From positions 1-64,000 of the forward strand of contig DAOUME010000016.1 of NCBI GenBank assembly GCA_034411995.1: DNA of 64,000 nucleotides, given 5' to 3'. This DNA comes from JAUVXJ01 sp034411995 (GTDB lineage: Bacteria; Chloroflexota; Anaerolineae; UBA7937; B3-Chlor). Within the stretch, counting starts at the first letter, position 1. Each line of letters starts with the position of its first letter. This document shows positions 17,625 to 25,639 of the stretch, piece after piece. The translations under genes were made by a program, and so were the position numbers. The notes under the pieces are model-generated. The model was not told the DNA's origin. It ran no database searches and was given only the letters and a program-made list of their open reading frames with translations.

Positions 17625-18797
17625 ATGCTTCGCTCGCAGGATTTCATCAGCATGGAGGGTCGCTTCGGGAGCGGCCTCTACGCGAAACAAGAACTGGTCG
17701 TCGTCCGTGGTGACGGAGCCAGGGTGTGGGACGCCGACGGTCGCGAGTACATCGACTGCGTCGCCGGACACGGGGTGGTCAACGTAGGGCACGCCAACCC
17801 CGCCGTGCTCCGGGCGATTGCCCGGCAGGCAGAGAGGCTCATCGTCTGCCCCAACGGCTTCTACAATGACCAGCGAGCCCAATTGCTGGCCAGGCTGAAC
17901 GACATCTCTCCGCTTCCACAGGCCAGGGCCTTCCTGTGCAGCTCTGGTGCGGAGGCGGTGGAAGCGGCCCTCAAGTTCGCCAGGGTGGCCACCGGCAAAC
18001 CGGGAATCATCGCTGCCATGCGGGGGTTCCATGGACGCACAATGGGCGCTCTGTCGGCAACGTGGCGGAAGGCCTACCGTGAACCCTTCGAACCCCTCGT
18101 GCCCGGCTTCCAGTTCGTCCCCTACAACCGGCTGGAGGCCATGGAGAAGGCGTTGGATGGGGAAACCGCTGCGGTCATCCTGGAGGTGGTGCAGGGGGAA
18201 GGCGGAGTAGTGCCCGGCGACCAGGAGTACCTGAAGGGAGTGCAGGCCCTTTGCCGGGAGGCCGGTGCGCTGTTCATCTTGGACGAGGTACAGACCGGGT
18301 TTGGTCGCACGGGACGCATGTTTGCCTGCGAGCACTATGACCTGCGCCCTGACGTGATCTGCCTGGCCAAGGGCATCGCGGGAGGGTTGCCCATGGGCGC
18401 GGTGCTCCTGGGACCGGGAGTGGGAGATCTTCCCCAGAAATCCCACGGGAGTACCTTCGGGGGCAATCCGCTCTGCTGTGCGGCTGCGCTGGCGGCGATA
18501 GAGTACATCGAAGCGGAGCGACTTCCGCAGAGGGCTGCCGTCCTGGGCGCGCGCATGAAGGAGGGGCTCGAGAGCCTGTGCTCTCCTGCGATCCGGGAGG
18601 TCAGAGGCCTGGGCCTGATGCTCGCCATGGAGCTGACGGGCGACTCGGCCCCTTACCTGGCCGCACTGGCCGAGCGTGGTGTACTCGCCCTCTCGGCCGG
18701 GCGGAACACGATTCGCTTCCTGCCTCCGCTCGTGATCAGCGAGTCGGAAGTAGACGCGGTGGTCGAGAGGTTGGAGGGGGTCCTGAGCGAGGCGTGA
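17625..18797 (+). CDS. lysJ: [LysW]-lysine aminotransferase LysJ
   Basis: 390 residues from the ATG at 17625, chosen for the GGAGCAGGAGAGGGG upstream; an in-frame GTG at 17601 is less likely. Class III PLP aminotransferase: SSGAEAVEAALKFAR (pyridoxal-phosphate phosphate-binding), FILDEVQTGFGRTG and LAKGIAGGLPMGAVL with the PLP-binding Lys. It transfers an amino group from glutamate to LysW-aminoadipate semialdehyde, giving LysW-lysine. Close to ArgD; its position between the dehydrogenase and lysK fixes the role. Confidence 0.92.
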   Translation: MLRSQDFISMEGRFGSGLYAKQELVVVRGDGARVWDADGREYIDCVAGHGVVNVGHANPAVLRAIARQAERLIVCPNGFYNDQRAQLLARLNDISPLPQARAFLCSSGAEAVEAALKFARVATGKPGIIAAMRGFHGRTMGALSATWRKAYREPFEPLVPGFQFVPYNRLEAMEKALDGETAAVILEVVQGEGGVVPGDQEYLKGVQALCREAGALFILDEVQTGFGRTGRMFACEHYDLRPDVICLAKGIAGGLPMGAVLLGPGVGDLPQKSHGSTFGGNPLCCAAALAAIEYIEAERLPQRAAVLGARMKEGLESLCSPAIREVRGLGLMLAMELTGDSAPYLAALAERGVLALSAGRNTIRFLPPLVISESEVDAVVERLEGVLSEA

Positions 18798-18936
18798 GCC
18801 TCACATGGCCGTGGCTGGTAGCCCACGTGGCCTGCCAGCCCGGGGCTTTGCGTCTCCATGGTCGACTGCCGCCCTCACCGCTGTCGTAGTGCCTCACCGT
18901 TGGCCTCGATGACCGGAGAGTCGGGGCGGCTCCGGG

Positions 18937-20019
18937 ATGCAGTGTGAAATGGATGACATCGCACTTCTTGAGGAGTTGGTCTCCATACCCAGCCCCAGCG
19001 GCGAAGAGGATAGGCTGGCAGAGTGTCTGCTGGAGCGCATGAGTGGTCTTGGCTTCTGCGTGCGCAGGGATCGGGTGGGGAATGTGGTCGGCGTGGCCGG
19101 AGACGCGGACGTGGAGCGGCAGATCGTCCTCGTGGGACACATGGATACCGTGCGAGGCAGCGTGCCCGTGCGAAACAAGGACGGATCGCTGTACGGGCGC
19201 GGAGCCGTAGACGCGAAAGGTCCCCTGGCTGCGTTCGTGCTGGCAGCGTCCCGGGTTGCCCCGCGACTGAGGGAAGCTCGAGTCGTGGTCGTCGGTACGG
19301 TGGATGAGGAGCGCCAGGGGACCGGGGCGCGTTACCTGGCCGGAACGATGCCGCCGCCTTCTTGTTGCATCATTGGAGAACCCAGCGGCTGGGAGGGTGT
19401 GACTGTGGGGTACAAGGGCATGCTGAGCGTGGAGTACTGGCTGACGCAGCCCGCGGGGCACCCCGCAGGGCCACGCCCGCTGCCGGCGGAGCTGGCTGTG
19501 GATTTCTGGAACAGGCTCAGCTCACACGCTGAGGCTCACAACGACCACGTCGCCGGGAGCTTCGATGCTCTCGATGTCAGCCTGCGCGCCTTCCGCACCT
19601 TCGGCGATGGCCTGGAGGACGGGGCGTACATGAACATCTCCTTGCGGCTGCCCACGGGGCTGGAGGTGGCCTCGCTGAAGCGAAGCATGGAGGCCTGGTG
19701 CTCCAACGGTCGGCTGGTCTTCCGCCACAGTGATCCACCAGTCAAGGCAGACAAGAACACGATGGTGGTGCGGGCCCTGGTCAGTGCCATCCGCGCCGAG
19801 GAGGGAAGGCCGCGTTTCAAACTCAAGACCGGCTCCTCCGACATGAACATCGTGGGTCCAGCGTGGCGTTGTCCCATCGTCGCCTACGGGCCGGGAGACT
19901 CGAGGCTGGACCATGCTCCGGACGAGCATCTGGAGATCCAAGAGTTCCGGCGATCAGTGCAGGTGCTGTCCCGGGCACTGCAGGAACTGGCCTGTCATCG
20001 CAGCGTGGGACGGAAGTGA
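18937..20019 (+). CDS. lysK: [LysW]-lysine hydrolase LysK
   Basis: 360 residues (an ATG at 18949 is a possible alternative start). M20 family zinc metallopeptidase that releases lysine from LysW. Metal ligands are visible: VGHMDTVRG (His and Asp), YGRGAVDAKGPLAAF, VDEERQGTGA (catalytic Glu pair) and, near the end, SDMNIV. Related to ArgE and DapE. It is the last gene of the cluster; the 139-base gap from lysJ carries no obvious terminator or promoter. Ending the lysine series here makes the window's pathway nearly complete from 2-oxoglutarate. Confidence 0.92.
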   Translation: MQCEMDDIALLEELVSIPSPSGEEDRLAECLLERMSGLGFCVRRDRVGNVVGVAGDADVERQIVLVGHMDTVRGSVPVRNKDGSLYGRGAVDAKGPLAAFVLAASRVAPRLREARVVVVGTVDEERQGTGARYLAGTMPPPSCCIIGEPSGWEGVTVGYKGMLSVEYWLTQPAGHPAGPRPLPAELAVDFWNRLSSHAEAHNDHVAGSFDALDVSLRAFRTFGDGLEDGAYMNISLRLPTGLEVASLKRSMEAWCSNGRLVFRHSDPPVKADKNTMVVRALVSAIRAEEGRPRFKLKTGSSDMNIVGPAWRCPIVAYGPGDSRLDHAPDEHLEIQEFRRSVQVLSRALQELACHRSVGRK

Positions 20020-20327
20020 CGTCATTCAGATGTTCGCCCGGTGATGGCCGTCGTCGCGCGAGTCTGGCTACGGCTCCATCGCCGGGTAGGAGCAGTTTTA
20101 AGGTTGGAGAGACGGAGTGAGCTTGCCAAGGTCGATGTTGTGTGATAAGCTGTGGGTGTCCGGACACAACAGGTAGTGTGACAAGCCATTCCGCGTGGCA
20201 GATGTAGTAGATGAGGAGAAAACGAGTCTCTCGTCGCTGGAAAGGGGGTGGAACAACATCCGCGACACGCTGTCTCGTACTATTCAGAAACGCGACCCCG
20301 GAGAAGAGATAACAGAGGGAGGAGAAC
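20020..20327. other. Intergenic region with a palindromic candidate operator
   Basis: 308 bases between lysK and the transporter operon. A perfect 12-base palindrome GTGTCCGGACAC lies at 20156-20167, just after a weak promoter-like TTGCCA (20123-20128) and TAAGCT (20146-20151, spacer 17). It could bind a dimeric repressor of the transporter operon. Confidence 0.4.
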
Positions 20328-21437
20328 ATGACTAGGAGAGTCTCACTCGTACTGGTGGTATTCATGGGGATTGTCCTGGTGCTGGCAGCCTGCGGGACGC
20401 CAGCAGCACCACCAGAACCAGAACAGGAAGCGTTGAGAGTGGCGTTCGTCTATGTGGGTCCCGTGGGGGATCACGGATGGACGTTCGCCCAGGACCAGGG
20501 CCGGCAGTACTTGGAGGCCAACGTCGAGAACGTGGAGACCACGTACCTGGAGAGTGTCAGCGACGTGGATGCTGAGGCCAGGATCCGCGACTTGGCTGAG
20601 CAAGGGTACGACATCATTTTCACCACCAGCGACAGCTTTCGTGATGCCACGGCCGCGGTGGCCCCTGAGTACCCTGAGGTCATCTTCGAGAACTGCTCGG
20701 GATTCCTGACCTCGGAGAATATGGGATCCTATTTCGGCCGCATGTACCAGGCGAAGTACCTTGCTGGTATCGTCGCCGGGATGACTACCGAGAGCAACAA
20801 GATCGGTTACGTTGCGCCCATCCAGATACCTGAGATCATACGGCTGATCAATGCCGTGACTCTGGGTGCTCGATCGGTGAACCCTGACGTGCAGATGGAA
20901 GTGGTGTGGATCGGCAACTGGTTTGATCCACCAGCGGAGACCGCGGCTGTGGAATCCATGGTCGATGCCGGCGTGGACGTCATCTTCACGGGTACGGATA
21001 CCACCGTTCCGGTGGTGACCGCCGATCAGGAGGGCGTCTATTCAGTAGGCTATGATAGCTGCGAGAGCTGCGATGCCGCTCCTGACCGGTGCCTGACCAC
21101 TCCCTGCTGGAACTGGGGCCCCATCTACATGGACCTCGTGGAGTCGGTACGCGATGGCACGTGGAAGCCAGAGACGATCTATCGGCCCATGTCGGAGGGC
21201 ACGGTGATCCTGACCGATCTCGGCCCGGCGGCGGCGGAGGGCGCCCAGGCGGCGGTCGATGCGGCCAAGGCCCGTATTGAGGGCGGTGAGGATGTCTTCT
21301 GCGGTCCTCTCACCGATAATCATGGTGAGGTCCGGGTCGCGGAGGGCGAGTGCATGACCGACATGCAGTTGATCTGCTTCGACTGGTACGTGGAGGGTGT
21401 GGACTCCGAAGTGCCGGAAGGTGTGGGCTGCGACTAG
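20328..21437 (+). CDS. BMP-family ABC transporter substrate-binding lipoprotein
   Basis: 369 residues. Lipoprotein signal with lipobox LVLAACG (Cys22) followed by a Pro/Glu linker. The mature part is the BMP/PnrA family periplasmic-binding fold: VAFVYVGPVGDHGWTFAQDQGR near residue 40, with YLAGIVAGM at about 145 and GTDTTVPV at about 222. Family members bind purine nucleosides, which makes the linked transporter a candidate for nucleoside uptake. The ATG follows GGAGGAGAAC. A stem-loop downstream separates it from the ATPase gene, typical of highly expressed binding proteins. Confidence 0.92.
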   Translation: MTRRVSLVLVVFMGIVLVLAACGTPAAPPEPEQEALRVAFVYVGPVGDHGWTFAQDQGRQYLEANVENVETTYLESVSDVDAEARIRDLAEQGYDIIFTTSDSFRDATAAVAPEYPEVIFENCSGFLTSENMGSYFGRMYQAKYLAGIVAGMTTESNKIGYVAPIQIPEIIRLINAVTLGARSVNPDVQMEVVWIGNWFDPPAETAAVESMVDAGVDVIFTGTDTTVPVVTADQEGVYSVGYDSCESCDAAPDRCLTTPCWNWGPIYMDLVESVRDGTWKPETIYRPMSEGTVILTDLGPAAAEGAQAAVDAAKARIEGGEDVFCGPLTDNHGEVRVAEGECMTDMQLICFDWYVEGVDSEVPEGVGCD

Positions 21438-21454
21438 AGGTGCGTTGTGAGTAA

Positions 21455-21485
21455 GGAAGCCCTGGGAGACTCTCTCAGGGCTTCC
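21455..21485 (+). terminator. Intercistronic stem-loop after the binding-protein gene
   Basis: GGAAGCCCTG (21455-21464) pairs perfectly with CAGGGCTTCC (21476-21485). There is no long T run, so it may stabilise the upstream message or reduce read-through into the ATPase gene. Confidence 0.65.
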
Positions 21486-21510
21486 TGTGTATCTGTAGGA
21501 GCACGTCACC

Positions 21511-23043
21511 GTGGAGGATAGGAGCCCCTTCGCCATCAGCATGAAGGGAATCAGCAAGCGGTTCCCGGGGGTGGTGGCGAACAATCACATCGACTTCGAC
21601 GTGCGCAGGGGCGAGATTCACGCCTTGCTCGGTGAGAACGGGGCCGGCAAGACGACCCTGATGAAGATCCTGACCGGCTTGTATCAGCCGGACGAGGGAC
21701 AGGTCCGGATAGATGGTCGGGCGGTGACCATACGCTCTCCCCGCGATGCCATCGACCTGGGCATCGGCATGGTCCACCAGCATTTCATGCTCGTTGAGTC
21801 GCACTCTGTGGCGGAGAACATCATCCTGGGTCTGGATGAGCCCCGGTTTGTGCTCAACCTGGGACAGGTTGAGAAACAGATCGCCAAGCTGGCCGAACAG
21901 TACCACTTGCGGGTCGATCCTCGAGCGAGGATCTGGCAACTGTCTGTGGGGGAGCAGCAAAGGGTCGAGATACTGAAAGCACTATACAGGGGGGCGCGCA
22001 TCCTGGTGATGGATGAGCCCACAGCGGTGTTGACGCCCCAGGAAGCGGGGGAGCTGTTCAAGACCTTGCGCAGTATGGTATCCGAGGGTCACACGGTCGT
22101 CTTCATAAGTCACAAGCTGGGCGAAGTGATGTCCGTTGCCGATCGAATCACCGTGCTCCGCAGAGGGCAGGTCGTCGATACGGTGGCCGCCTCAGAGACA
22201 AGCAGAGAGGAGCTGGCCAGGATGATGGTGGGGAGGGAGGTCCTGTTCCGGCTCGCCAAGAGGGGTTCCAGACCGGGTGAGGTTGTCCTGGAGATAGATG
22301 GTCTGACAGCCTTGAACGACAAGGGGCTGGAGGCTCTCAGGGAGGTGTCTCTGACCGTGCGGCACGGAGAGATTCTCGGGGTGGCCGGCGTGGCGGGCAA
22401 CGGCCAACGAGAATTGGCCGAGGCGGTGGTCGGGATTAGATCGGTGACCAAAGGGCGGATCCGCGTAGATGGCACCGACGTGACCAACAAACCCCCGCGG
22501 GAAGCGATGGAGCGGGGGGTTAGCTATATCCCGGCAGACAGGATTGGCGCAGGGCTGGTCGTCAACCTGAGCGTCGCAGAGAACCTGATCCTGAAATGCT
22601 ATCGAAAGCCGCCCATCTGCCATGGCTTCTTCCTAGACGCGGAGGCCATCTCCGCACACGCAGAGGAGCTGGTACGGGCCTACGACGTAATGACGCCGGG
22701 TATCCAGACCCGGACCCGGCTGCTATCGGGGGGGAATCTACAGAAACTCATCCTGGCCCGGGAGATTTCGTCCAGACCGGCGCTGATGGTGGCAGTGTAC
22801 CCTACACGGGGATTGGACGTCGGCGCGACCGAGGCCGTGAGACGATTGCTCCTGGAGGAGCGCGACGCTGGCGGAGGCATCCTCCTCATCTCCGAAGACC
22901 TGGACGAACTGCTGAGCATGAGCGACCGCATCGCTGTGCTTTACGAAGGTCGAGTGATGGGTGTGAGGGACTCTGAGGAGGCCGGCGTCGAGGAACTCGG
23001 TCTGATGATGGCCGGCACGGCACCGGAGGTCGAGGGTGGATAG
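21511..23043 (+). CDS. ABC transporter ATPase, two nucleotide-binding domains
   Basis: 510 residues from a GTG at 21511. It has two ABC cassettes in tandem, as in sugar and nucleoside importers of the RbsA/NupO type. The first has Walker A GENGAGKTTL (about 42-51), signature LSVGEQQRVEILKAL and Walker B ILVMDEPTAVL. The second has a degenerate Walker A (GVAGNGQRELAEAV), signature LLSGGNLQKLILARE and a Walker B in which the usual Glu region is VAVYPTRGLD. This asymmetry is normal for the class. It energises uptake through the two permeases encoded immediately downstream, and overlaps the first by 8 bases. Confidence 0.93.
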   Translation: MEDRSPFAISMKGISKRFPGVVANNHIDFDVRRGEIHALLGENGAGKTTLMKILTGLYQPDEGQVRIDGRAVTIRSPRDAIDLGIGMVHQHFMLVESHSVAENIILGLDEPRFVLNLGQVEKQIAKLAEQYHLRVDPRARIWQLSVGEQQRVEILKALYRGARILVMDEPTAVLTPQEAGELFKTLRSMVSEGHTVVFISHKLGEVMSVADRITVLRRGQVVDTVAASETSREELARMMVGREVLFRLAKRGSRPGEVVLEIDGLTALNDKGLEALREVSLTVRHGEILGVAGVAGNGQRELAEAVVGIRSVTKGRIRVDGTDVTNKPPREAMERGVSYIPADRIGAGLVVNLSVAENLILKCYRKPPICHGFFLDAEAISAHAEELVRAYDVMTPGIQTRTRLLSGGNLQKLILAREISSRPALMVAVYPTRGLDVGATEAVRRLLLEERDAGGGILLISEDLDELLSMSDRIAVLYEGRVMGVRDSEEAGVEELGLMMAGTAPEVEGG

Positions 23044-24292
23044 CAGCAGGGCGCGAGTTGTGCCGGGCTGGCGAGGGTTCTCTATCAGGCTTGAGCCCAG
23101 GCTGAAGGTGCCACGGTGGCTGCCATACGTGGTCCCCGTTCTCAGCCTGATGACCGCCTTGATCCTGGGCATGATACCCATGCTGGTCCAGGGGATCAAC
23201 CCCCTCACTGGATATCGCGACATGATCCTGTTGGCCTTCGGCAGTCGCTATGGCGTCTCCGAGACCATCATGAAGGCCATACCGCTGATGCTGGCTGGCC
23301 TGGGAGTCGCGCTGGCCTTCCGCATGCTGGTTTGGAACATAGGCGCCGAGGGACAACTGTACATGGGGGCCTTCGCGTCCTGTCTGGTGGCGTACACCTG
23401 GCCGGACCTCCCGGCCTGGATATTGCTGCCAGCGATGATCGGGGCAGGCTTTGTCGGAGGAGCCCTATGGGGGGCGATACCCGGTGCGCTCAAGGCCTTC
23501 CTGGGCGTCAACGAGATCATCACCAGCCTGATGCTGAACTACATCGCCATACAGTGGGTCAGCTATCTGGTCATCGGCCCCTGGCAGGATCCCACGAGCC
23601 TGGGGTTTCCGAGGACCACGCGGCTGAGCGAGAGCGCAACGCTCCCCGCGATCACGGGCGCCTGGTACCTGCCGACGGTGGTAGCCATGGTGGTGGTTGG
23701 GGCGGTGGTAGGGTACTGGATCCTTCGTCGGGCTGAGCGCACGACAGAGAGGGTCAAGTTGGGGGTCGGCTTTGTCCTCCTGGCTGTGCTCTCACTGGGA
23801 GGCATCTACTTACTGGACGGTCGGCGGGTGCATCTGGGCTTAGTGCTCAGCCTGGCTGCCGCTGCGGTGCTGTCGGTGCTGCTGTCGCGTACTCCCTGGG
23901 GCTACGAAGTCCGGGTCATCGGAGAGAACGCGCGCGCTGCACGACACGCCGGGATGAGCCTCAAGCGCAACATCGTCCTGGTGATGATGATCAGCGGTGG
24001 CCTGGCCGGCCTGGCCGGGATGAGTGAGATTGCTGGCAACCTGCACCTGATCAAGAGGTTGTTCTCGCCCGGATATGGGTACACGGCGATCATCGTGGCT
24101 TGGCTGGCGAAGCTGAACCCGTGGGCGGTGATCCTGGTGTCGCTGCTCCTGGGCGGGCTTTACCGGGGGAGCGATGCGATTCCCGGCGCGCCCAAGGCCC
24201 TGGGGATGATGCTGCAGGCGGTGATCTTCTTCGTCTTGATCGGCGGGGAGGTCCTGGTTCGCTACCGCATTCGCTGGGACCGGGGGACTTGA
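23036..24292 (+). CDS. ABC transporter permease, first subunit
   Basis: 418 residues from a GTG at 23036, overlapping the ATPase gene by 8 bases. A BPD_transp_2 type integral membrane protein with about ten hydrophobic segments and the family motif FLGVNEIITSLMLNYIA around residue 160. An extra membrane stretch (about 215-290) breaks the core, a feature of the larger of the two permeases in this transporter type. It pairs with the permease at 24312 to form the channel. Confidence 0.9.
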   Translation: MDSSRARVVPGWRGFSIRLEPRLKVPRWLPYVVPVLSLMTALILGMIPMLVQGINPLTGYRDMILLAFGSRYGVSETIMKAIPLMLAGLGVALAFRMLVWNIGAEGQLYMGAFASCLVAYTWPDLPAWILLPAMIGAGFVGGALWGAIPGALKAFLGVNEIITSLMLNYIAIQWVSYLVIGPWQDPTSLGFPRTTRLSESATLPAITGAWYLPTVVAMVVVGAVVGYWILRRAERTTERVKLGVGFVLLAVLSLGGIYLLDGRRVHLGLVLSLAAAAVLSVLLSRTPWGYEVRVIGENARAARHAGMSLKRNIVLVMMISGGLAGLAGMSEIAGNLHLIKRLFSPGYGYTAIIVAWLAKLNPWAVILVSLLLGGLYRGSDAIPGAPKALGMMLQAVIFFVLIGGEVLVRYRIRWDRGT

Positions 24293-24311
24293 GAGGTGGG
24301 AAGGGATTATC

Positions 24312-25280
24312 GTGGCTGAGATCGCGTTGTTCCTGACCGTAGTGCTGAGTGCTGGCGTCGCAGCCGGGACCCCTATCCTGTACGGCGCCCTGGGGGAGAT
24401 CTTCGCCGAGCGCTCCGGGATTCTGAACCTCGGGGTAGAAGGCATGATGCTGATGGGCGCTCTGGCAGGAATTGTGGCCGGGTTGGCAACGGGCAACGTG
24501 TGGGTGGGTGCCCTGGCCGCCATGGTAGCAGGCGGTCTCCTCAGCTTGATCCACGCGTTCATCTCCATCACGCTTCGCGGTGACCAGGTGGTGAGCGGGC
24601 TGGCGCTAACGATTTTCGGTGCCGGGTTAAGCGCCTTCCTGGGGTTTCCCTACGTCAATGTGCCAGCTCCCAAGTTCGTCACTCTGTCCATACCTCTGCT
24701 GGAGCGCATCCCCTTCGTAGGGACCATCTTCTTCCAGCATGACGTGACTGTCTACCTGGCCTTCGTCCTCATACCCGTGTCCTGGTTCTGGATCACCAAG
24801 ACTCGGCCCGGACTCCACTTGCGGGCGGTGGGCGAGAATCCCGCGGCCGCTGATGCGCTGGGGGTCAACGTGGTCGTGGCCCGCTACAGATACACGGTGT
24901 TGGGAGGGGTGTTTTGCGGGCTGGGGGGCGCGGCTCTCAGCCTGGCCTACACCCCGGGTTGGATCGAGAACATGACCGCGGGCTGGGGATGGATCGCCGT
25001 GGGTCTGGTCATTTTCGCGGCATGGAACCCCTGGCGCGCGGCCTTTGGGGCGTACCTCTTTGGAGCCATCAGCCGGGTGGTGTTCGATGTGCAGATGTTG
25101 TCCACCGCTGGCTTGCCGCCACTGGTGAAGATCCTGCTCACACCCGAAATCCTCCGCATGCTGCCGTACATCGCAGTGGTTCTGATTCTGGTGTTCGCCT
25201 CCAGGGAGGCGGTCCGCAAGCGGCTCGGTGCGCCAGCCGCTTTGGGAGTGGCGTACACTCGCGAAGAGGCTGAGGGCTAG
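24312..25280 (+). CDS. ABC transporter permease, second subunit
   Basis: 322 residues from a GTG at 24312. Hydrophobic throughout, with about eight to ten membrane segments and conserved motifs GALGEIFAERSGILNLGVEGMM-like at residues 26-45 and VGENPAAADALGVNV near 170, both typical of the shorter permease of BMP-linked transporters. Together with the three preceding genes it completes a nucleoside-type import system. Ends 13 bases before a consensus promoter for rpoC. Confidence 0.92.
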   Translation: MAEIALFLTVVLSAGVAAGTPILYGALGEIFAERSGILNLGVEGMMLMGALAGIVAGLATGNVWVGALAAMVAGGLLSLIHAFISITLRGDQVVSGLALTIFGAGLSAFLGFPYVNVPAPKFVTLSIPLLERIPFVGTIFFQHDVTVYLAFVLIPVSWFWITKTRPGLHLRAVGENPAAADALGVNVVVARYRYTVLGGVFCGLGGAALSLAYTPGWIENMTAGWGWIAVGLVIFAAWNPWRAAFGAYLFGAISRVVFDVQMLSTAGLPPLVKILLTPEILRMLPYIAVVLILVFASREAVRKRLGAPAALGVAYTREEAEG

Positions 25281-25293
25281 CGCGGCGCTCGAT

Positions 25294-25322
25294 TTGACAC
25301 CTGGCGTGCATTGGTGTATAAT
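25294..25322 (+). promoter_or_regulatory. Perfect consensus sigma70 promoter for rpoC
   Basis: TTGACA (25294-25299), 17 bases, TATAAT (25317-25322). This is an exact match to both hexamers with ideal spacing. It lies directly after the permease gene and about 318 bases before the rpoC start. Confidence 0.88.
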
Positions 25323-25329
25323 TATAAGT

Positions 25330-25627
25330 CAGGTGATTTGCGCATCCCCCCAAGCGCCGGGCTATCGAGATACCAGCTCCCTGTATATGCTAATTGGTGT
25401 AGCTAGAAGGACGCTGTCAATGGGAGTGGTCTAGTCAAGGGAGCATAGGTCCTATTGCTCCTGGGGCATACTGTAGGCACAGAGACTGGCGATATCGAGA
25501 ACTCGGTTGCTCCGCCGGGCCGTGATGGGGGTAGGGTAGCCGAGCTTTTTGCTACCTGGAGGCGGTGCCGGTCGGCGCAAGTCACAGGGGAGCATGCCGT
25601 GTCGGTAGCACGACCGGATGGGAAACG
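25330..25627 (+). other. Long untranslated leader of rpoC
   Basis: About 300 bases between the promoter and the rpoC start. It contains a GGTAGC...GCTACC stem (about 25535-25556) but no long T tract after it. No leader gene, riboswitch or RNA family was recognised. Length suggests post-initiation control. Confidence 0.4.
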
Positions 25628-25639
25628 TAGGAGGATAGG

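Noticed and set aside
16863..18446. A 527-codon minus-strand frame under the dehydrogenase and lysJ
   Set aside because: Antisense shadow of two genes with clear motifs; no protein-like pattern.
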